46,745 nt of DNA from Colwellia sp. (GCA_022969175.1 JALJPB010000029.1:1-46745), one strand, 5' to 3'. Counted from the first letter of the stretch, positions 1-7,879 are shown. The notes: generated from the letters alone by a model not told the origin. A program made the numbers and translations.

Positions 1-23
1 AAATACAAATAATGGAGTATAAA

Positions 24-677
24 ATGGAATTTAGTCTTGGTACTTTATGGCCATATATTTTAATTTTTATCATTGGTTCATTAATCTTTTCATATATATA
101 TGAAAAAAAGCGGACTGAAGCACTTGACTTGATAGCTAAAAACCTAGGGTTTTCATTTTCTAAATCAGGAAGAGAAACAACAAAATTAAGTCATAAACAT
201 TTTGAATTATTTTCTAAGGGGCACAACAGAAAATTAAAAAATGAAATATGGGGTAAAAATAGAAATAACAAGGTTTCAATTTTTGGATATAGTTATAGCC
301 AGAGAAACGGGGAGCATTCGAGTACATATAATCAAACAGTACTATCTATAGAAGCAAGCACTTCTAATTTTCCTAAGTTTGAATTAGAGCCAGAAAATAC
401 TTTCCATAAAATTGGGCAAGTTTTTGGCTATCAAGATATTGATTTCGAATCATTTCCTATTTTTTCAAAAAAATATCTTTTGAGAGGGAATAATGAGATT
501 GAAATTCGTGAGTTATTTACTCCTGAAGTGATCAAATATTTTGAAATTAATCAAAACATTCATATCGAAGCTAAAGGAAATACCCTGATCTTTTATAAAC
601 CATCTAAAAGATGTAAGCCTGATGAAATCCAAAGGTTTTATCAAGAAGGACAAACAGCATTATCAAATTTTATTTAG
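24..677 (+). CDS. Conserved membrane-anchored protein of unknown function
   Basis: The product has one N-terminal membrane segment (about residues 7-25, rich in I, L and F) followed by a charged EKKRTEALDLIAKNLGF stretch and a cytoplasmic domain. The middle carries aromatic patches and a FGYQDIDF motif, and the C-terminus has IHIEAKGNTLIFY. The layout resembles small membrane-anchored proteins of unknown function that recur in gammaproteobacteria, but I cannot name a family. I prefer the ATG at 24 to the one at 12, because GGAG at 14-17 lies 6 bases before it. It is the first gene of the accessory run, and a well-formed attC-like inverted repeat follows its stop codon. Confidence 0.75.
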   Translation: MEFSLGTLWPYILIFIIGSLIFSYIYEKKRTEALDLIAKNLGFSFSKSGRETTKLSHKHFELFSKGHNRKLKNEIWGKNRNNKVSIFGYSYSQRNGEHSSTYNQTVLSIEASTSNFPKFELEPENTFHKIGQVFGYQDIDFESFPIFSKKYLLRGNNEIEIRELFTPEVIKYFEINQNIHIEAKGNTLIFYKPSKRCKPDEIQRFYQEGQTALSNFI

Positions 678-687
678 TGTAAATTAA

Positions 688-780
688 GGCTAACAAGAAC
701 TTTAAACGGAAAAATTAAAGTTGGCTATTTCACTCCGTTCAACATTTCACCAACTTTTCTTCCACTTAAGTAGGCGTTAA
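688..780 (+). mobile_element. attC-like site 1 (integron cassette recombination site)
   Basis: This imperfect inverted repeat lies directly after the first gene. The left arm starts GCTAACAAGAACTTTAAA and the right arm ends CACTTAAGTAGGCGTTAAC. The reverse complement of the right arm aligns with the left arm over about 30 bases, including the inner AAAGTTGG / CCAACTTT pair. The TAAC...GTTA ends with a palindromic interior are the hallmark of attC. Site class and activity are inferred, and no integrase is visible. Confidence 0.6.
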
Positions 781-886
781 CAACTAGGATAATCATGTAA
801 TAGGTGGCAGCAGCAAAAGCAAATATAAATAACTTTTTACGTTAATCAGTAATCCTTAATTTGAATAAAAAGGTAGAAAAAACACC

Positions 887-1318
887 ATGAATATAAAATG
901 GTTTAAAACATCACCATCCCAGACAGTTCGGAGTATTGAACTTATTCGTATTGTCATTGCACTCATTATTGTTATGCACCCTATGCATGGTTTTTTTAAT
1001 ATGGATAATATTCCTCGTTTTGGTGACTTTATAGAGTCACATGGATTTCCCTTTGGGTTATTTTTAGCTTGGAGTGTATTGATTATTCAATTTACTTGTA
1101 GTGTTGCATTAGTTTTCCGTCGCTTTGTGGTGTTTGCGTGTATTGGACATATTTTTATTCTCATTATGGGAATTTGGTTATCTCATATCCCTCATGGTTG
1201 GTATGTTGTTGGACCCGGCAGTGGCGGTATGGAATTTAGTGTATTGATGATTACATGCTTGCTAGCCACTCTGTTAGCATATTGGCCTGTAGTTACAGAG
1301 AAAATAAAAGAAAGCTGA
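887..1318 (+). CDS. DoxX family membrane protein
   Basis: The 143-residue product has four hydrophobic segments (about residues 18-36, 58-76, 82-100 and 115-135). The order of short motifs is typical of DoxX proteins: an early HPMHGFF, then GFPFGLFLAWSV, a single R-F pair (FRRF), HIPHGW, and GGMEFSVLM before the last helix. The length fits the family. DoxX proteins are inner-membrane proteins whose role is often linked to redox or thiol homeostasis, but the substrate here is unknown. It stands alone between two attC-like spacers, as a cassette gene would. Confidence 0.75.
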   Translation: MNIKWFKTSPSQTVRSIELIRIVIALIIVMHPMHGFFNMDNIPRFGDFIESHGFPFGLFLAWSVLIIQFTCSVALVFRRFVVFACIGHIFILIMGIWLSHIPHGWYVVGPGSGGMEFSVLMITCLLATLLAYWPVVTEKIKES

Positions 1319-1375
1319 GTATGATAAGAACCTATTACTGGTAATCATATTTATCAGTACGTTCTAAAAAGTAAA

Positions 1376-1458
1376 TTAAACAAAGACAAAAAACAGTTGG
1401 CTTTTGCTCATTGGTCGCTATTGTAGCAAACTATTTTTAGCCCCTTATTGGTGGCTAT
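1376..1458 (+). mobile_element. Degenerate attC-like inverted repeat
   Basis: The spacer holds AAAAACAGTTGGCT on the left and AGCAAACTATTTTT on the right. The reverse complement of the second is AAAAATAGTTTGCT, which matches the first at all but two positions. Clear TAAC / GTTA ends are missing, so this would be an eroded site at best. Confidence 0.3.
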
Positions 1459-1476
1459 GAGGCACATGGAGTAGTA

Positions 1477-1842
1477 ATGAATTACGGTGAATTTAATAAG
1501 TTTTGTGGCTCCTTACCTGCTACAACATATATAGTTCAATGGGGAAATTCTCATGTTTGGAAAGTTGGTGGTAAAGTTTTTGCGATAGGGGGCTGGGCTG
1601 ACGATAAGCAGCCTGCTTTTACATTTAAAACATCAGAGCAGAATTTTGGTTTTTTGAGTGAATGTGAAGGTTACAAACCCGCACCTTATTTTGCAAACCG
1701 TGGCATGAAATGGATTCAACAATTTGATAGCAGCAAAGTCAAAGAAGAAGATTTATGCTACTACCTTACAGAGTCTCACCGGTTAGTTTCAAAAGGACTA
1801 ACAAAAATAAAACAAAAAGAGCTTGGTTTAAATCAGGAGTAA
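1477..1842 (+). CDS. MmcQ/YjbR family protein
   Basis: The 121-residue product has the family's pattern: NKFCGSLPATTY near the N-terminus, WKVGGKVFAIGGW in the strand region, then TFKTSEQNF, PAPYFANRGMKWIQ and a C-terminal helix with ESHRLVSKGL. The fold is CyaY-like and DNA binding has been suggested for the family, but the cellular role is unknown. The ATG at 1477 has GGAG 6 bases upstream. It is flanked by attC-like sequences on both sides and shows no link to its neighbours. Confidence 0.85.
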   Translation: MNYGEFNKFCGSLPATTYIVQWGNSHVWKVGGKVFAIGGWADDKQPAFTFKTSEQNFGFLSECEGYKPAPYFANRGMKWIQQFDSSKVKEEDLCYYLTESHRLVSKGLTKIKQKELGLNQE

Positions 1843-1856
1843 ATGCCTCATAGTTT

Positions 1857-1937
1857 TTTAACAAACTATAAAAAAAGCGGCTGTTCGTTTTACTCCATTT
1901 TAGCCCGTTTTTTTTAGTCCACTATTTTTGCGTTATA
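1857..1937 (+). mobile_element. attC-like site 2
   Basis: The left arm TTAACAAACTATAAAAAAAG pairs with a right arm ending in AGTCCACTATTTTTGCGTTA. The reverse complement of the right arm begins TAACGCAAAAATAGTGG and continues with a poly-A stretch and CGGGCT, aligning with AAGCGGCT of the left arm. The site starts 15 bases after the stop of the MmcQ/YjbR gene, a typical cassette arrangement. Confidence 0.55.
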
Positions 1938-2112
1938 AATAACATCAATGCCAAGGAGTTGAGTGCTCAAATCAATACATTATGCGGCAATAATCCAGCC
2001 ATAATTCAAAGCAAGAAGGTGACATTTTACTTTGATCTTTCACCATTTTGAGATACATTTTATAATTGATTTATAGTCCCTTCAATAGTTACTAAATTTA
2101 CAAGGAATGTTA

Positions 2113-2463
2113 ATGAAAATGTTTAAATCTTTAGTTTTTTTACTTTCAATTATTTCATCGGGTATATTGGCCGCAGACGAGGTAAAGCTTGGGATTTCTG
2201 GGCAAGTTTCAGTCGATGGTTTTTTTAGCCCAACGGTGACTTCTTTTATTGTCAAAAAGGTAGAGCCTAATTCACCAGCTGAAAAAGCAGGTATTGCTGT
2301 AGGCCAGAAAATTATTTCCATTGATAATTGCAAAATCCCTGGCTGTCCAGCCGATGAAGCAAAAAAACTAATGCGCAAGCAGTCGGGAGAAATTTTACAG
2401 TTGGTTCTGGAAAATGAAGACGGCAGTCAAATACCAGTAGAAGTAACAATGAATGCTTGGTAA
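2113..2463 (+). CDS. Secreted single-PDZ-domain protein
   Basis: An N-terminal signal peptide (MKMFKSLVFLLSIISSGILA) is followed by DEVKLGISGQV and a single PDZ domain. The core VKKVEPNSPAEKAGIAVGQKIISID is the usual PDZ carboxylate-loop and strand arrangement, and ILQLVLENEDGS continues the fold. There is no protease domain, so this is a stand-alone periplasmic PDZ module; two cysteines (NCKIPGCPADE) may form a disulfide. The ATG at 2113 is preferred because AAGGA at 2102-2106 sits 6 bases upstream of it but directly abuts the alternative ATG at 2107. Function is unknown. Confidence 0.8.
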   Translation: MKMFKSLVFLLSIISSGILAADEVKLGISGQVSVDGFFSPTVTSFIVKKVEPNSPAEKAGIAVGQKIISIDNCKIPGCPADEAKKLMRKQSGEILQLVLENEDGSQIPVEVTMNAW

Positions 2464-2508
2464 GTTTAAAACGCGTTTTAAGCGGTTTTTATCTTTTTAT
2501 CAATTAAG

Positions 2509-2937
2509 GTGTCATTAAAAGTGTCTCATTCAGAATCAAACTGCCTATGTGGCGCGGTAAAAATTACCGTGCAGCAAATCAATCCTAAATTTACCGTGTG
2601 CCACTGTCAAACATGTAGAACTTGGGGCGGAGCACCATTTTTTGCTGTTAAGTGCGGTACAAAAGTTAGCATTGAAGGTAATAAAAAGGTAAAAATGTAT
2701 GAATCATCATCTTGGGCGTCTCGTGGCTTTTGCACTGAGTGTGGTACTCATTTGTTTTATAAATTCAAGGAAAGCGGTGAATATAATATGCCTGTGGGCC
2801 TATTCCCAAACTTGAAAGGCTTAGAGATGGATATGCAATATTTTAGCGATATGCGTCCGAGTTATTACTGTTTTTCGAATGAAACAAAAGAAATGACAAC
2901 CGCTGAAATAATGGCTTATTTTGCCTCAGCAATGTAG
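2509..2937 (+). CDS. GFA (CENP-V/GFA) domain zinc protein, first copy
   Basis: Zinc-binding cysteines occur in the order expected of the glutathione-dependent formaldehyde-activating enzyme-like fold: CLCGAVKITV, then CHCQTCRTWGG, and later FCTECGTHLFY. At 142 residues it matches family length. Few members have a proven reaction, so substrate and glutathione dependence are unknown. The start is a GTG at 2509 or an in-frame GTG at 2521; the AAGG at 2506-2509 overlaps the first, which makes the second plausible. No attC-like site separates it from the PDZ gene. A second GFA protein lies near 8.1 kb. Confidence 0.85.
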   Translation: MSLKVSHSESNCLCGAVKITVQQINPKFTVCHCQTCRTWGGAPFFAVKCGTKVSIEGNKKVKMYESSSWASRGFCTECGTHLFYKFKESGEYNMPVGLFPNLKGLEMDMQYFSDMRPSYYCFSNETKEMTTAEIMAYFASAM

Positions 2938-2952
2938 CGGAACACTTACATA

Positions 2953-3049
2953 TGCTAGTTAATCAAATTGCTTAGTTGGCTGTATTTGTTCGGTAACAAT
3001 TTTAGCAAACATTATTTTACTCATTTAATGGCGTTTATATTTTTAGGAG
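2953..3049 (+). mobile_element. Weak attC-like spacer with cassette-type leader
   Basis: The spacer ends GGCGTTTATATTTTTAGGAG at 3030-3049. This nearly repeats the end of the spacer at 4.73 kb and that of the strong attC site at 24.23 kb. The inverted arms themselves pair poorly, so I call this a probable eroded site, mainly on its right end. Confidence 0.3.
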
Positions 3050-3056
3050 AGTCAAT

Positions 3057-3473
3057 TTGAAATTTACCTGTTTTTTACTTTTGCTGATGAGCTTTGCTTT
3101 AAATTCAGCACCTTTTGTTGAGCAAGAAGATGGTATTAATCTAAACGATACTAGTTTTCCATGGCAGTTGGTTATTGATAGAGGAAAAATTTTGGGTTGC
3201 ATTTACCAGAATCAATTCTATTCAATTGGGTCAATATTGATTTTAGAATCTCTTCCTAGAATGTGTGGTTTAGCTACTGATCGAAATGGTATTTGGCAAC
3301 AGCTCTCTGAATCTGAGTTGCTTCTTTTTAAAGAGAATATTGAAACACAACAGCAACTAGAGAGAGAGTCTACATATTTCGGCGGCGCACCTATTAATAA
3401 AGCAGAAGCTAGTTTGTTGAGGTATTTACGTTCGGTTAAAGAAATAGCCGATAATGGTAAAGATAAAAATTAG
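3057..3473 (+). CDS. Small secreted protein, unknown
   Basis: I do not recognise a family. A hydrophobic N-terminus (MKFTCFLLLLMSFALNSA) looks like a signal peptide cleaved after NSA. The mature part, about 120 residues, has three cysteines in all (one in the leader), an EQEDGINLNDTSFPW stretch and a charged C-terminal helix. The start is a TTG at 3057 with TAGGAG at 3044-3049, the only good ribosome binding site. The gene starts right after the cassette-like leader. A periplasmic location is likely. Confidence 0.6.
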   Translation: MKFTCFLLLLMSFALNSAPFVEQEDGINLNDTSFPWQLVIDRGKILGCIYQNQFYSIGSILILESLPRMCGLATDRNGIWQQLSESELLLFKENIETQQQLERESTYFGGAPINKAEASLLRYLRSVKEIADNGKDKN

Positions 3474-3570
3474 AATAGCTTCTAATCTATGATTAGATTC
3501 CAATGTAATAGAGCTTATAATCAACAATATTTAGTCACCCTATGTTGGTATTATGCTTAAGGAGATGTTT

Positions 3571-3726
3571 GTGTTTAGAGTTATAGTTATGCTGTTTTCT
3601 TTATTGTTGTGCTCCTGCACTTCAATAGGTTTTGTTAATGAGGCTGGTTCGGTAACAATTAAACGAGAAAAACCGTTTTGTGATATAAAGCAAGTTGATC
3701 CAAATTGCAAAATAGAAAAATCGTGA
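3571..3726 (+). CDS. Short putative lipoprotein, 51 residues
   Basis: This small gene starts at a GTG (3571) with AAGGAG ending 6 bases upstream; an in-frame ATG at 3565 directly abuts that site and is less likely. The product begins MFRVIVMLFSLLLCSC, a lipoprotein-type signal with the lipidated cysteine probably at residue 16. The short mature part has two cysteines (KPFCDIKQ and DPNCKIE) and ends at TGA 3724-3726. There is no recognised family. The strong ribosome binding site and lipobox-like signal argue that it is real. Confidence 0.5.
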   Translation: MFRVIVMLFSLLLCSCTSIGFVNEAGSVTIKREKPFCDIKQVDPNCKIEKS

Positions 3727-3842
3727 AGTAAGGCCTTCTGCTACTTTTGAGTAAATTAATTACTGCAATCGTTACTTTAAATTGTCTGACATTATTTTAG
3801 CTAGAACTTTGTTTAAGTGAAGTATTATTTTTAGAGGTAAGA

Positions 3843-4190
3843 GTGGAAGCAAAACTATTAAAAATAAAATTGAAGGCTAAATCTCGCGCTCAATTAGATT
3901 CCTTGATATCTTATATGCGAAAAAACATTGAATACCCTAAAAGAGAAATGGAGCAGAAAGGGTATTTTTGGGACTCTGTGTTTTATGAAAAAAATGAAGA
4001 GGCTGAATACATTTATATTGTCATAAAATCTGCTGACTTTTCTAACATTATGTTAGATGAAAATGAATTAATTGTTACTCCCTTTAGAGATATTTATGAA
4101 CAATTTAGAGCTCAGTGTTGGGCACTTGAGTCTTATCTAGATTTAGAGCCAATATTCTGTTTTAATTCATCAATAACCTTTTCTAATTAA
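3843..4190 (+). CDS. Small cytoplasmic protein, possibly DUF6176-like
   Basis: The 115-residue product begins EAKLLKIKLKAKSRAQLDSL, then EMEQKGYFWDSVFYEKNEEAEYIYIVIKSADF. The order 'IKLK, helix, ES/DSVF, E-gdYiyivik-aD' resembles small alpha/beta-barrel-dimer proteins such as DUF6176, a resemblance judged by eye. It has no signal peptide or membrane segment. The start is a GTG at 3843 with AGAGG 5 bases upstream. Function is unknown. Confidence 0.6.
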   Translation: MEAKLLKIKLKAKSRAQLDSLISYMRKNIEYPKREMEQKGYFWDSVFYEKNEEAEYIYIVIKSADFSNIMLDENELIVTPFRDIYEQFRAQCWALESYLDLEPIFCFNSSITFSN

Positions 4191-4343
4191 AGTTTTAGTT
4201 TTGAAGTACCATGCTAATTTTAATCGGAATAATTATAATTGGATAAAGTGGCTATATTTTTCTTATGACTATTTTAGTCAACAAATACCGGCCCAATTTC
4301 AGGGCTTATTTTTATGATTACTGACAATTAATGGACACCTATT

Positions 4344-4628
4344 ATGAATTTGGATAAATCAACAAAACGTATTGCTAAAAGAGTTAAAAAAGGATTTCAA
4401 GGTTACCCCCAAATTTCGATAGCCTATTTTGGTCAATCAGCAAATTGTGCAACCGAAGTTGTTGTTGGTTTTACCTCTGAAGAAGGCGCTGAAATTCAAG
4501 AGCAAAAATTCTCCAGCAAAGCCGATGCTAGAAAAGATGAAACTATTCAAACGACACTATTAAAAGTTATTGAACGTGCTGATGCACAAACAGTAGTAGA
4601 GGTTTCGGGCGTTTCAGTTATAAAATAA
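4344..4628 (+). CDS. Small conserved-looking protein, unknown
   Basis: The 94-residue product has a very basic N-terminus (KSTKRIAKRVKKGFQGYP) followed by an alternating strand pattern (ISIAYFG, TEVVVGFTSEEG) and a C-terminal helix with DETIQTTLLKVIERA. It has no signal peptide or membrane segment. I do not recognise the family; the basic head could contact nucleic acid, but that is a guess. The ribosome binding site before ATG 4344 is weak. An attC-like repeat follows the stop. Confidence 0.6.
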   Translation: MNLDKSTKRIAKRVKKGFQGYPQISIAYFGQSANCATEVVVGFTSEEGAEIQEQKFSSKADARKDETIQTTLLKVIERADAQTVVEVSGVSVIK

Positions 4629-4656
4629 CGAGTAAACCATAATCATACAAGTAAAT

Positions 4657-4746
4657 ATTTAACGATAAAGTACAGTAGCTTTTGCTGCTTTGTCGCTTAT
4701 TTTTCCACTTTAGTTTATCACTTAATTAGCGTTACATTTTTAGGAG
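4657..4746 (+). mobile_element. attC-like site 3 with cassette-type leader
   Basis: The left end TTTAACGATAAAGTAC pairs loosely with the right end CACTTAATTAGCGTTACA (reverse complement starts TAACGCTAATTAAGTG). It is followed by ATTTTTAGGAG. The GCGTTACATTTTTAGGAG end at 4729-4746 is almost identical to the ends at 3030-3049 and 24231-24247. Confidence 0.45.
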
Positions 4747-4767
4747 CGTTTTGTTATCAAAACAATT

Positions 4768-5397
4768 ATGGCAAGCATTGCTAGTGGTATACTTGCTACA
4801 GCCTTAACTCTTTGGTGGTCTTCAGTTGACCAGGCTAAAACGTCAAAAGATTTTGAACGTTCGACAATAGCCAATATAAAAGCTTTAGAGAACCGCGTTA
4901 TAGGGATTGAAAGTCGTGTTAACTCATTAATTAGCACTTCAAATGGGCTCGGTCAAAAAATTAAAAATGGCGAGTATAGCCTTAATGCGTCAGCACAAAA
5001 GTTAAAAGCCGAATTATCTACTTACACTGATTTACTTAAAGTCGACTTGGAAGTTCAAGCGAAATCAAAGTATAAAGAACTTAATGCGATTAATGTTCCA
5101 GAGCGTACCTTGATAAGTAAGAGAACCTTTCATCAGGGCAATCAGTTTTATTTATTATCAAAACAACTTTTAGTGCATGTAAAGAATATTAGTTTAGAAA
5201 GTAGATTAGCCTCATTTAAAATAATTTATCCCGATAACACTGAGGTTTTACTCGATAATATACCTCAAGGGGGAAGAGCTATTTTTGACTTTCAAAAAAA
5301 TAAGTACATGTTAGATGTTGGCAATATAAATTATTTCAATGCTCAAAATAGACAAATGAAAACCGTCGAAATTACTATTAGTAGAGCGTCAATGTAA
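4768..5397 (+). CDS. Membrane-anchored coiled-coil protein, unknown
   Basis: The N-terminus (MASIASGILATALTLWW) is a single membrane segment. It is followed by a long predicted helix with heptad-like spacing (about residues 20-110: NIKALENRVIGIESRVNSL and onward), then a beta-rich C-terminal domain of about 90 residues. The placement suggests an anchored periplasmic or cytoplasmic sensor or scaffold; no family is recognised. TAGGAG at 4741-4746 is 21 bases before the ATG, too far for a good site, and no in-frame start lies closer. Translation may therefore use an unusual start or the RBS may be poor. Confidence 0.55.
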   Translation: MASIASGILATALTLWWSSVDQAKTSKDFERSTIANIKALENRVIGIESRVNSLISTSNGLGQKIKNGEYSLNASAQKLKAELSTYTDLLKVDLEVQAKSKYKELNAINVPERTLISKRTFHQGNQFYLLSKQLLVHVKNISLESRLASFKIIYPDNTEVLLDNIPQGGRAIFDFQKNKYMLDVGNINYFNAQNRQMKTVEITISRASM

Positions 5398-5489
5398 AAC
5401 ATCACAAGTGGCTATATTTTAATTTTATAGCTAACAATTTTATTGTCCAGTAACTAGGGCATAGACCTATATCAAGATTAGGATTTATT

Positions 5490-6332
5490 ATGGAAAATAT
5501 TGTTATAACAGGAGTTACTTCTGGTTTTGGTGTAAATTGGCTCTATCAACTGGATAGTGCCAAAAATGCCGTTTTTTATGTTTTAGGGCGAGACGAAGAA
5601 AAATTTAATCGCATGATCAAAAATAGGGAATTAGCCAATAAATCATACTTTATACAGTGTGATTTAGATTCCATTCAGTCGATTAATAACGCAGTTGAAT
5701 CTGTTAAGAGTCTTACTGATAGTATTGATTTATTAATAAATAACGCTGGTGTATGGTCAACAGAGTCTATTTGCATGTCACCGGATAATATTGAAATGAC
5801 CCTTGCAGTTAATCAATTAGCACCATTTTTACTGTCTGGTCAGCTACTGCCATTACTTAAAAATTCAAAAAGATCCCATATTATTAATACCGCTTCTTTT
5901 CGGCATCGTGATGCGAAAGTGAACTATGAAGACATTGAGCTCAAAAATAACTTTGATGCTGAAACCGCTTATTGTAATAGTAAATTATATTCCATATTGT
6001 TTACTAAAAAGTTAGCTAATATGCTTGAAGGTACTCAGGTTAAGGTGAGTTGTTTCGACCCAGGTATTGTGGATACTCCGATGTTACAACAAGCATTTCC
6101 GCAATCACTTAAGTTTATTTATCCATTCTTTAAACGCTTTATTGCAAGAACTCCGGCTCAGGGAGCGGCAACCGGGGTGTTTCTTTCATTAATGTTATCT
6201 GCTGATATTTCGTCAGGTAGTTACTTTAAAAATAATAAAGCTAAGCAGGTGAGTAAACAAGCAAATGATAACTCTATCGCTGATTGGCTCTGGGCTGAAA
6301 GCGAAAGGCTAACGGGATTTAAGTATGCTTAA
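5490..6332 (+). CDS. Short-chain dehydrogenase/reductase (SDR)
   Basis: The classical SDR signature is complete: the nucleotide-binding TGVTSGFG near residue 8, LINNAGVW near residue 84, ITNTAS-type catalytic serine region (IINTASF), and the YCNSK (YxxxK) catalytic pair near residue 161. The product is 280 residues, within the classical range. The DPGIVDTPM segment after the active site is also family-typical. The overall shape resembles retinol-dehydrogenase-like SDRs; the substrate cannot be told. The gene stands alone with an AGGA-type ribosome binding site. Confidence 0.9.
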   Translation: MENIVITGVTSGFGVNWLYQLDSAKNAVFYVLGRDEEKFNRMIKNRELANKSYFIQCDLDSIQSINNAVESVKSLTDSIDLLINNAGVWSTESICMSPDNIEMTLAVNQLAPFLLSGQLLPLLKNSKRSHIINTASFRHRDAKVNYEDIELKNNFDAETAYCNSKLYSILFTKKLANMLEGTQVKVSCFDPGIVDTPMLQQAFPQSLKFIYPFFKRFIARTPAQGAATGVFLSLMLSADISSGSYFKNNKAKQVSKQANDNSIADWLWAESERLTGFKYA

Positions 6333-6368
6333 AATCGTGTTTGGTATGTATAACACATCGGTGGTGAG

Positions 6369-6644
6369 GTGTTGAACTATAAGCTGTCCTCTATATGGGG
6401 CTTGGTTGGTGTAGTCATTGGCTTGTGTGCTTTTTTGTTTAATTACTTCATGATACCAGCATCACTACCAGGCTATAGGGTATTTGTTGCCCCAGCTATA
6501 CTCACGTTAAGTTTCTTTAGTGAAGAAACTTATTTTGCGCCTAAAATGATTCTTTTCCTTTTTGGTCAGTTTATTGGCTATTTCTTAATAGCCTCTATTT
6601 TTCAAATCATTAAAAATAAATATAGAAAGTATACTGAGCAATAA
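6369..6644 (+). CDS. Small two-helix membrane protein, unknown
   Basis: The 91-residue product has hydrophobic stretches at about residues 8-27 (SIWGLVGVVIGLCAFLFNYF) and 62-83 (MILFLFGQFIGYFLIASIF). A shorter apolar stretch (YRVFVAPAILTLSFF) lies between, and the tail is basic (KNKYRKYTEQ). No family is recognised. The start is uncertain: GTG at 6369 or TTG at 6372, both close to the only purine-rich stretch (GGTGAGG). Confidence 0.5.
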   Translation: MLNYKLSSIWGLVGVVIGLCAFLFNYFMIPASLPGYRVFVAPAILTLSFFSEETYFAPKMILFLFGQFIGYFLIASIFQIIKNKYRKYTEQ

Positions 6645-6697
6645 AAGCCTCAAAGGCAGCGGTAAGCTGTGACTATTTTATCGGAGTTGAAGAGTCA

Positions 6698-7156
6698 ATG
6701 AACTTTAGCCTAAAATCAAAATTATTAATAAGTGCCGGTGTTATTGCATCTGCTGCTGCCCTCTGGCATTTACTCTGTATTTTTGGTGGTCCTAGTTGGT
6801 TCGTCTTTGCTAGAGCACCTCAACAAATTATTGAATCAGCACAACAAGGAACCTTACTTGCTCCTTTAGGGACCCTTATTGTGGCAGGATTAATGTTTGC
6901 GTGTACGGTCTTTGCTTTTTCAGCGGTAGGTTTAGTTCGAAAAATCCCATTAATTTACCCCGCGTTAATCACTATTTCTGTACTTTGCATTTTGCGGGGG
7001 CTAGTTGTTATTCCAACACTGTTAACTTCAGCAGACCTAGACCTGTGGCAGTTGATCGCTAGTACCGTTTGGTTTTATGTGGGTATTTGTTTTACTCTTG
7101 GTAGTATTGAGCAATATACTAAGGCAAAAGCCGCTAAGTTATTAGCATGTAAATAA
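6698..7156 (+). CDS. Four-helix membrane protein, unknown
   Basis: The 152-residue product has four membrane segments (about residues 10-28, 52-78, 85-105 and 115-135), with a conserved-looking GGPSWFVFARAP loop after the first. The layout is common in small membrane proteins of unknown function in marine gammaproteobacteria. No catalytic or transport motif is visible. AAGAG lies a few bases before the ATG. Confidence 0.6.
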   Translation: MNFSLKSKLLISAGVIASAAALWHLLCIFGGPSWFVFARAPQQIIESAQQGTLLAPLGTLIVAGLMFACTVFAFSAVGLVRKIPLIYPALITISVLCILRGLVVIPTLLTSADLDLWQLIASTVWFYVGICFTLGSIEQYTKAKAAKLLACK

Positions 7157-7187
7157 CAACAAAAAATTACTCAGGCGATATGGTCAA

Positions 7188-7655
7188 TTGAAAAACTTAA
7201 TTATTCGAAAAGCATTATTAAAAGATAAAGAGCAATTACTTAATTTGGAACAAGAAGTTGTTGAAGCTGAGCGACCTTTCAATACTTCAATAAAACCTAA
7301 CGATGCCATTTATTATGATATGGCAAAATTACTGAACGATGATACTTCTCATTTGTTAGTGGCTGAGTTTGAAGGACAAATTATTGCTACTGGTTATGCG
7401 CAGATTAGAACTTCTAAGACCTCTCTTAAGCATAATGAACACTCTTATCTCGGTTTTATGTATGTTGTGCCAGAGTTCAGAGGTTTAGGCATAAATGGAC
7501 AGATTATGAATATACTTATCGATTGGAGTAAAGAACAGGGTGTATCTGATCTGTATTTAGATGTCTATGAGGGTAATGACGCTGCTATTAGAGCTTATGA
7601 AAAAATAGGCTTTGCTAAATCTATGGTTGAAATGAAATTAGACTTAGAAGAATAA
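7188..7655 (+). CDS. GNAT family N-acetyltransferase
   Basis: The acetyl-CoA binding motif A of the GNAT fold is clear: YVVPEFRGLGINGQIM, with the Q/R-x-x-G-x-G/A pattern at RGLGIN, about residues 98-112. The C-terminal LDVYEGNDAAIRAYEKIGF is the usual motif B. At 155 residues it fits a single-domain acetyltransferase. It uses a TTG start with a weak ribosome binding site. The substrate is unknown; three GNAT proteins occur within 2.5 kb here. Confidence 0.85.
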   Translation: MKNLIIRKALLKDKEQLLNLEQEVVEAERPFNTSIKPNDAIYYDMAKLLNDDTSHLLVAEFEGQIIATGYAQIRTSKTSLKHNEHSYLGFMYVVPEFRGLGINGQIMNILIDWSKEQGVSDLYLDVYEGNDAAIRAYEKIGFAKSMVEMKLDLEE

Positions 7656-7744
7656 TGAACATGCTTTAAGCCTAAGGGATATTCTTACTAACAAGATGTA
7701 GTTTATTGACCTATGATGAAAGTGATTAATAAAGGAGAATTAAA

Positions 7745-7879
7745 ATGGCATCAAATTCACAAGCAAGTAACAGTAAAAATAAAAAAATCCCCATCTTAAT
7801 GTTAAGTTGCGGTATATCTGTTGGTACTGGATTAGGGATATCACTGGGGGTTGCTTTTAATAAGAACCCAGACAACTAG
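7745..7879 (+). CDS. 44-residue glycine-zipper membrane peptide
   Basis: This gene is very short but has a strong AAAGGAG ribosome binding site at 7732-7738 before ATG 7745. The product is MASNSQASNSKNKK, then a hydrophobic segment with repeated small residues (GISVGTGLGISLGV), then FNKNPDN. This is one membrane helix with GxxxG spacing and a polar, basic N-terminus. Similar short glycine-rich membrane peptides occur in many bacteria without known function. Codon use and the site make it likely to be expressed. Confidence 0.55.
   Translation: MASNSQASNSKNKKIPILMLSCGISVGTGLGISLGVAFNKNPDN

Noticed and set aside
4268-4330. GCCC...GGGC hairpin followed by TTATTTTT
   Set aside because: The stem is only four base pairs; too weak to call a terminator with confidence.
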